A stretch of 23,924 bases of DNA from an uncultured Bacillaceae bacterium (GTDB lineage Bacteria; Bacillota; Bacilli; Bacillales; Cytobacillaceae), in the NCBI GenBank assembly GCA_937995745.1, contig CALKIU010000088.1:1-23924 (forward strand), written 5' to 3'. A program made the translations under genes and the position numbers. The notes under the pieces were generated by a model. The model was not told the DNA's origin, made no database searches, and saw nothing but the letters and a program-made list of their open reading frames with translations. Positions 19,976 to 23,924 of this stretch are shown here, piece after piece (position 1 is the first letter of the stretch; each line of letters opens with the position of its first letter).

Positions 19976-21750
19976 TTTTCTGGCGAAGTGTTGTTGGTAA
20001 ACTTTGGTTCACCATTTTGCTTTTCTTCTCCTTTGTCCTGTTTATTCTGACCATCTTATTATTGAGCTTTTTGGAAAATTACCATTTGGAGGAGAGCGAA
20101 AAAAATCTGGCGAAAACCGCCCGGCAAATCTCTCATTTGCTGGAAACCCAGGAGTTGGATGTGGCCCTTGATATTTCATGGGAATTGCTCGCCGATTCCA
20201 ATGAGGCCATAATAGTTAAGAATTCCGGCGAACATTTCTCTTCTCCGACTATGGAAAAAACATTCGGCCTCAACGTTGATTATTTTCTGAATGATCCGGA
20301 CTTATCAAAAGTATTTGATGAAGAAAAAGTAAAAAAAGTATCATCATTTCCCGTTGATGACATAAAAGAAGATTCCCGTCTGCTTATCATCGGTGTGCCG
20401 ATCAAGGATGCCGACGGGGAAACCGGTGCCGTATTCATCATGCAGTCTTTAAAGGCTATCGAAGAAACTGCGGGGTCAACGACAAAATTTGTTCTCCTGG
20501 CGGCAGGCATCGCTTTTGTACTGACAACGATTTTTGCATTTTTCCTGTCAACGAGAATTTCGGCGCCATTGAGAAAAATGCGGGAAGCCGCCTTTGAGGC
20601 GGCGCGCGGCAAGTTTGACACGAAAGTCCCCATTCTCACCCGGGACGAAATCGGAGCGCTCGCCACGGCTCTCAACCAAATGGGGCGCCAGCTCAAATTC
20701 AATATGAATGCCCTGAGCCAGGAAAAAGAACAACTGGCAAGCATTTTGAGCAGCATGGCTGACGGGGTCATCACTTTCAACAGGGACGGAACCATTTTAA
20801 TCACAAACCCCCCTGCTGAACGGTTTTTACAGGACTGGTATTTTGACCAGGAAGAAAAGAACGTCAATACTTCCGAGGTTCCTTCCAAAGTGATGGAATT
20901 GTTCAAACTGGCCGTTGAAACGGAAAAAGAACAAGTTGGCGAAATCACCCTGCAGGGGCGCACGTGGGTTGTCATTGTCAGCCCTCTGTACAACAAGGAC
21001 TTTATCAGGGGCGCGGTGGCAGTCGTGAGGGATATGACGGAGGAAAGGCAGCTGGATAAACTGAGAAAAGATTTTATCGCCAACGTTTCCCACGAATTGC
21101 GGACGCCGATTGCGATGATGCAGGGTTACAGCGAAGCCATCATTGACGATATTGCGCAAACCCCCGAAGAAATTAAGGAATTGGCGAAAGTGATTTATGA
21201 TGAATCTTTGCGCATGGGACGCCTCGTCAATGAGCTGCTCGATTTGGCCAGAATGGAAGCGGGCCATATTCAGCTTCATATCGAAAAAGTTGAGTTGAGA
21301 CCTTATATCGAAAGAATTATCAACAAATTTCATGTATTGGCGAAAGAAAAGAATATCCGTTTGGAATACCGCCTGCGCGAGGCGGAGGTATATTTTTATT
21401 TTGACCCGGACAGAATTGAACAAGTGTTGACGAACTTAATCAGCAACGCCATCAGGCATTGTCCCCCGGAAGGGCTTATTGAAGTGACGGGAAGAACAGA
21501 TGTGAAAGGTTTGTATATGAGCGTATTTAATACCGGCGAACCGATTCCTGAAGAGGATCTCCCCTTTGTCTTTGAACGTTTTTACAAGGGGGACAAGGCT
21601 CGGACGAGGGGCCGTTCCGGCTCAGGCACCGGTTTAGGCTTGGCCATTGCCAAGAATATTGTGGAGGGCCACAGGGGGCATATTTCCGTGCAAAGCAAGA
21701 AAGGATACGGGACGACATTTTCTTTCTTCATTCCGAGAAGAAAAAAGTGA
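19972..21750 (+). CDS. resE: Sensor histidine kinase ResE
   Basis: 592 residues, the redox/NO-responsive kinase that phosphorylates ResD. Order of domains: TM1 about 12-32, extracytoplasmic sensor region about 36-170, TM2 about 172-192, HAMP about 193-245, PAS about 250-355, HisKA with the phospho-acceptor H374 in NVSHELRTPI, then the ATPase domain with N box NLISNAIRHCP, F box PFVFERFYKGD and G2 box SGTGLGLAIAKNIVEGH. In the G1 box the usual DxGxG reads NTGEP, so the conserved Asp is Asn; other kinases with NxG at this place are active. The ATG overlaps the resD stop (ATGA). A terminator follows at 21804. Confidence 0.96.
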   Translation: MIFWRSVVGKLWFTILLFFSFVLFILTILLLSFLENYHLEESEKNLAKTARQISHLLETQELDVALDISWELLADSNEAIIVKNSGEHFSSPTMEKTFGLNVDYFLNDPDLSKVFDEEKVKKVSSFPVDDIKEDSRLLIIGVPIKDADGETGAVFIMQSLKAIEETAGSTTKFVLLAAGIAFVLTTIFAFFLSTRISAPLRKMREAAFEAARGKFDTKVPILTRDEIGALATALNQMGRQLKFNMNALSQEKEQLASILSSMADGVITFNRDGTILITNPPAERFLQDWYFDQEEKNVNTSEVPSKVMELFKLAVETEKEQVGEITLQGRTWVVIVSPLYNKDFIRGAVAVVRDMTEERQLDKLRKDFIANVSHELRTPIAMMQGYSEAIIDDIAQTPEEIKELAKVIYDESLRMGRLVNELLDLARMEAGHIQLHIEKVELRPYIERIINKFHVLAKEKNIRLEYRLREAEVYFYFDPDRIEQVLTNLISNAIRHCPPEGLIEVTGRTDVKGLYMSVFNTGEPIPEEDLPFVFERFYKGDKARTRGRSGSGTGLGLAIAKNIVEGHRGHISVQSKKGYGTTFSFFIPRRKK

Positions 21751-21803
21751 ACCTTGAAAAGTTATGCCGACAATTCTTGATCCACAAGAAACATTCAAAA
21801 AAA

Positions 21804-21833
21804 GGAAGGGATATACCCCCTTCCTTTTTTTTT
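21804..21833 (+). terminator. Terminator of resDE
   Basis: GGAAGGG (21804-21810) and CCCTTCC (21818-21824) form a stem with a 7-nt loop, followed by nine T residues. The run of A residues before the stem (21797-21803) can pair with the T-run, so it could work in both directions. Confidence 0.85.
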
Positions 21834-21904
21834 GAACAAATACTATAGTTAAAGAGTAACCATTTTAACGAAATGGCTGATTACAGGATTTGCCGTACGG
21901 AATT

Positions 21905-21931
21905 TGTAACTTTAAGAACATAGATTACGAC
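21905..21931 (+). promoter_or_regulatory. Sigma-X autoregulatory promoter of sigX
   Basis: TGTAAC (21905-21910) and CGAC (21928-21931) are separated by exactly 17 nt, a perfect match to the B. subtilis sigma-X promoter pattern (TGTAAC, CGWC). Transcription would start near 21938, leaving about 20 nt before the sigX TTG start. It indicates positive autoregulation. Confidence 0.85.
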
Positions 21932-21958
21932 TTATTGTATGAGCGGGAGGGGTTATTA

Positions 21959-22489
21959 TTGGACTCCGTTTTTGAAGAGCTCTATCAAAAATACCATCAA
22001 GATATTTTTCAATTTTTATTTTATATGGTTAGAAAACGGGAATTGGCCGAAGATCTTGTTCAAGAAGTGTATATAAAAGTTTTGAAATCTTATCATACAT
22101 TTAAAGGCAAAAGCAGCGAAAAAACATGGCTCTTTTCCATTGCCAGGCATGTGGCGATTGATTATTTCCGCAAACAAAAAGGCTGGAAAAAAAGACTTGC
22201 CGAAAAATTCGACGTTACTGAACATCCGATTAAAGACAAGGCTCCCCTCCCCGAGGAAATCGCGATGCAAAACGAAGAGATTCAATTGGTGTATCAATGC
22301 CTCGATGCCTGCACATTGGATCAAAGACTGGTCATTATATTGCGTTTTATTCAGGAATTGTCCATTGCCGAAACAGCGGAAGCGCTCGGTTGGACCGAAA
22401 GCAAGGTGAAAACGACCCAGCATCGCGCTTTAAAAGTGCTGAAAAAGGAAATGCAAACAAGAACGAAGAGGGAAGGGAGGGACGAGTAG
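21959..22489 (+). CDS. sigX: ECF RNA polymerase sigma factor SigX
   Basis: 176 residues. SigX controls cell-envelope functions such as D-alanylation and surface charge in B. subtilis and is held by RsiX. Sigma region 2 carries YHQDIFQFLFYMV, AEDLVQEVYIKVLKSYHTFKG and SEKTWLFSIARHVAIDYFRKQ. Region 4 carries DQRLVIILRFIQELSIAETA and WTESKVKTTQHRALKVLK. The TTG start at 21959 is chosen because GGGAGGGG (21945-21952) lies 6 nt upstream and because the sigma-X promoter lies within the longer reading frame from 21890, which therefore cannot be the start. It is somewhat shorter than B. subtilis SigX at the C-terminus. rsiX begins right after its stop. Confidence 0.94.
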   Translation: MDSVFEELYQKYHQDIFQFLFYMVRKRELAEDLVQEVYIKVLKSYHTFKGKSSEKTWLFSIARHVAIDYFRKQKGWKKRLAEKFDVTEHPIKDKAPLPEEIAMQNEEIQLVYQCLDACTLDQRLVIILRFIQELSIAETAEALGWTESKVKTTQHRALKVLKKEMQTRTKREGRDE

Positions 22490-23704
22490 ATGGGCGAATT
22501 TCAAGACAAAGAGCTGGAAAAATGGTTAAAGTCATTGCCGAAAATCGAAGATCACAGAAGCCCTTCGGACATTTACCGGCAGATCGAATGGAAGATGAAA
22601 CGCAAAAAGCGCCGGTCTTGGATTATTTCTTCCGTGGCAAGCGTGGCTGCCCTCTTGTTACTGACTTTCCTGTATATTCCCCAATGGCTCCAAGACAATG
22701 ATTTTGCAGGGGATTCTTATGAACAAAGGCAAAACGTTGCGGAGAACGAAAAGAACGGTAAATTTGCAAAAAAATCCGAAAAAGAAATACATTTGTATAC
22801 GGAAGAACCTTCCCCGGGATCAATGGATAAAGAGGGAACATCTGACACGGAATCAGATGCCGGCGGCAACTATGAAGGATTGTATTCAGCTGTTTATGAT
22901 ACAGATATTTCCGGATACCAAACGTTCATCTATCCGATTCCTGACAAAGAAGGACAAATTATCGTTCCGGTCACCGTTTTGGCAAAACGCGAGAGCGACA
23001 AAAACAGGATGGAACAGTTTGAGGAATTGATGCCTTATTTGAAAGAAGAAGAATGGGGGTTGAGTGATTATTTTCCCATAAATGGAAAGTTGACGTTATC
23101 CGAAAATGACAAAAATTTGCATGTTGATCTTCCCCCCAATCATCAATACGGGGAAGGAAGCAGTGCAGAACACAATTTTATAAGAGTCATGCATTATACG
23201 GCCGATATGTTCGGAGCGGAAACGATTACTTTTTCCACGGCCGGGAATGCCGGTGTAAATTTCGGGCATACGGGCTTCGTCGAGAAGATGCAGGTTCAGA
23301 AAGAGGCTTCATGCGGCTATTATTTCTATTATCCGTCGGGGACAGAAAAAAAGCCTTACATCGTTCCCTCTGGACATTCTTGCCAAAATATTCGCGAAGC
23401 GTTGGCGGCCATGAAAAATAATGTGGAGAGCGAGCGTTTGCAGGCTTCCATACCGGAAAACTTCCTGATTCGTGAAGTCGCCGCTTCGGGAGATTTGTTA
23501 ATTATGCGGCTTGATGAAAGGGCCGCAATAACGGACGATGTAGACACCATCTATACGATTGAAGCGATTCTTCTGACAGCCAAAGATTTTCAATTTAAGA
23601 GAGTGCGAATGGAGAATGCCAATATAAGAAGGGTCGGGAAATTTGAATTCGGCAAAGATTGGCCCGTTCCGGTAGGTCCGAATCTGATACGCCTCGAAAA
23701 ATAA
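22490..23704 (+). CDS. rsiX: Anti-sigma-X factor RsiX
   Basis: 404 residues. A short cytoplasmic N-terminal region (1-42), which would bind SigX, is followed by one membrane helix (about 43-62, preceded by the basic MKRKKRR) and a large extracytoplasmic domain. There is no HxxxCxxC zinc anti-sigma motif. The outer domain begins with an acidic low-complexity linker and then a mixed alpha/beta part with two Cys (ASCGYY, GHSCQN). It starts directly after the sigX stop, with GGGAGGGA as ribosome binding site inside sigX, so both are co-expressed. The assignment rests mainly on position and topology; sequence in the outer domain is poorly conserved in this family. Confidence 0.88.
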   Translation: MGEFQDKELEKWLKSLPKIEDHRSPSDIYRQIEWKMKRKKRRSWIISSVASVAALLLLTFLYIPQWLQDNDFAGDSYEQRQNVAENEKNGKFAKKSEKEIHLYTEEPSPGSMDKEGTSDTESDAGGNYEGLYSAVYDTDISGYQTFIYPIPDKEGQIIVPVTVLAKRESDKNRMEQFEELMPYLKEEEWGLSDYFPINGKLTLSENDKNLHVDLPPNHQYGEGSSAEHNFIRVMHYTADMFGAETITFSTAGNAGVNFGHTGFVEKMQVQKEASCGYYFYYPSGTEKKPYIVPSGHSCQNIREALAAMKNNVESERLQASIPENFLIREVAASGDLLIMRLDERAAITDDVDTIYTIEAILLTAKDFQFKRVRMENANIRRVGKFEFGKDWPVPVGPNLIRLEK

Positions 23705-23714
23705 AAAACAGAAA

Positions 23715-23742
23715 GACCAGCGGCAAAGCTGGTCGATTTTTT
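23715..23742 (+). terminator. Terminator of sigX-rsiX
   Basis: GACCAGC (23715-23721) and GCTGGTC (23728-23734) form a perfect 7-bp stem with a 6-nt loop, followed by GA and eight T residues. The remaining 23745-23924 is AT-rich and shows no supported gene. Near the end, CCCTCTCC and GGGAGGGG could form another stem that runs toward the next gene. Confidence 0.88.
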
Positions 23743-23924
23743 TTGCATAAAAGGCAGGAAAATGTCCAAATAATATTTAATGTATTTATAAGGTTCTGTG
23801 ATTTTTTCCCAGATAGATTCATTTTGATATGCCGGATGTTTAACGGAGCAGTTCATTTCCGAGTCCGGACCGTTCTAAATACATCCCTCTCCACATATGT
23901 TGGGAGGGGAGATTGAGAGAGTGG

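Noticed and set aside
20280..21083. 267-codon open frame on the - strand opposite resE
   Set aside because: Low-complexity Ser/Leu-rich shadow of resE with no supporting signals.

Overview
The window is a chromosomal segment of an endospore-forming, Gram-positive member of the Bacillaceae. The gene content and order match the well-known Bacillus subtilis block dacF - spoIIA - spoVA - lysA - ribT - scpAB - dacB - spmAB - rluB - resABCDE - sigX-rsiX. Purine-rich Shine-Dalgarno sequences, frequent GTG/TTG starts and moderate GC content fit a Bacillus or thermophilic-bacillus relative; I cannot name the species. All genes but two are on the + strand. I saw no transposase, integrase, CRISPR array, rRNA or tRNA gene. 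No complete new defence or mobile system is visible; the unusual points are local (missing genes, leader RNAs, repeats, small genes).

Layout. (1) 1-4376, early sporulation: two tandem palindromic hairpins, dacF, then the spoIIAA-spoIIAB-sigF operon behind a near-perfect sigma-H promoter with an adjacent Spo0A box, then spoVAA-spoVAB behind a sigma-G-type promoter. (2) 4402-5892: spoVAF directly follows spoVAB, so the spoVAC, spoVAD and spoVAE genes usual at this place are absent from this locus. (3) 5893-7561: a terminator, a possible structured attenuator leader, then lysA. (4) 7562-9135: ribT without the riboflavin operon, converging on a DUF309 gene over a shared hairpin, and a 34-36 residue YjcZ-type sporulation peptide on the - strand. 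(5) 9326-10654: scpA-scpB (chromosome condensation). (6) 10790-12271: an unrecognised 140-residue protein, tandem hairpins, and an N-terminally extended Fe/Mn superoxide dismutase. (7) 12420-14700: the dacB-spmA-spmB cortex-maturation operon behind a sigma-E-like promoter. (8) 14802-15729: rluB with its own sigma-A promoter and a structured leader. (9) 15796-21750: resA-resB-resC (cytochrome c biogenesis) and resD-resE (redox two-component system). (10) 21905-23704: the ECF sigma factor gene sigX and its anti-sigma gene rsiX behind an apparently autoregulatory sigma-X promoter.

How the genes work together. The sporulation genes span compartments: Spo0A/sigma-H switch on spoIIA, SpoIIAA/SpoIIAB control sigma-F, forespore factors drive dacF and spoVA (DPA channel and germination), and mother-cell sigma-E drives dacB-spmAB, which sets cortex cross-linking and core dehydration. 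The second half couples cytochrome c maturation (ResABC) to its redox regulator (ResDE), followed by a cell-envelope stress regulator (SigX/RsiX). Intrinsic terminators separate most of these units.
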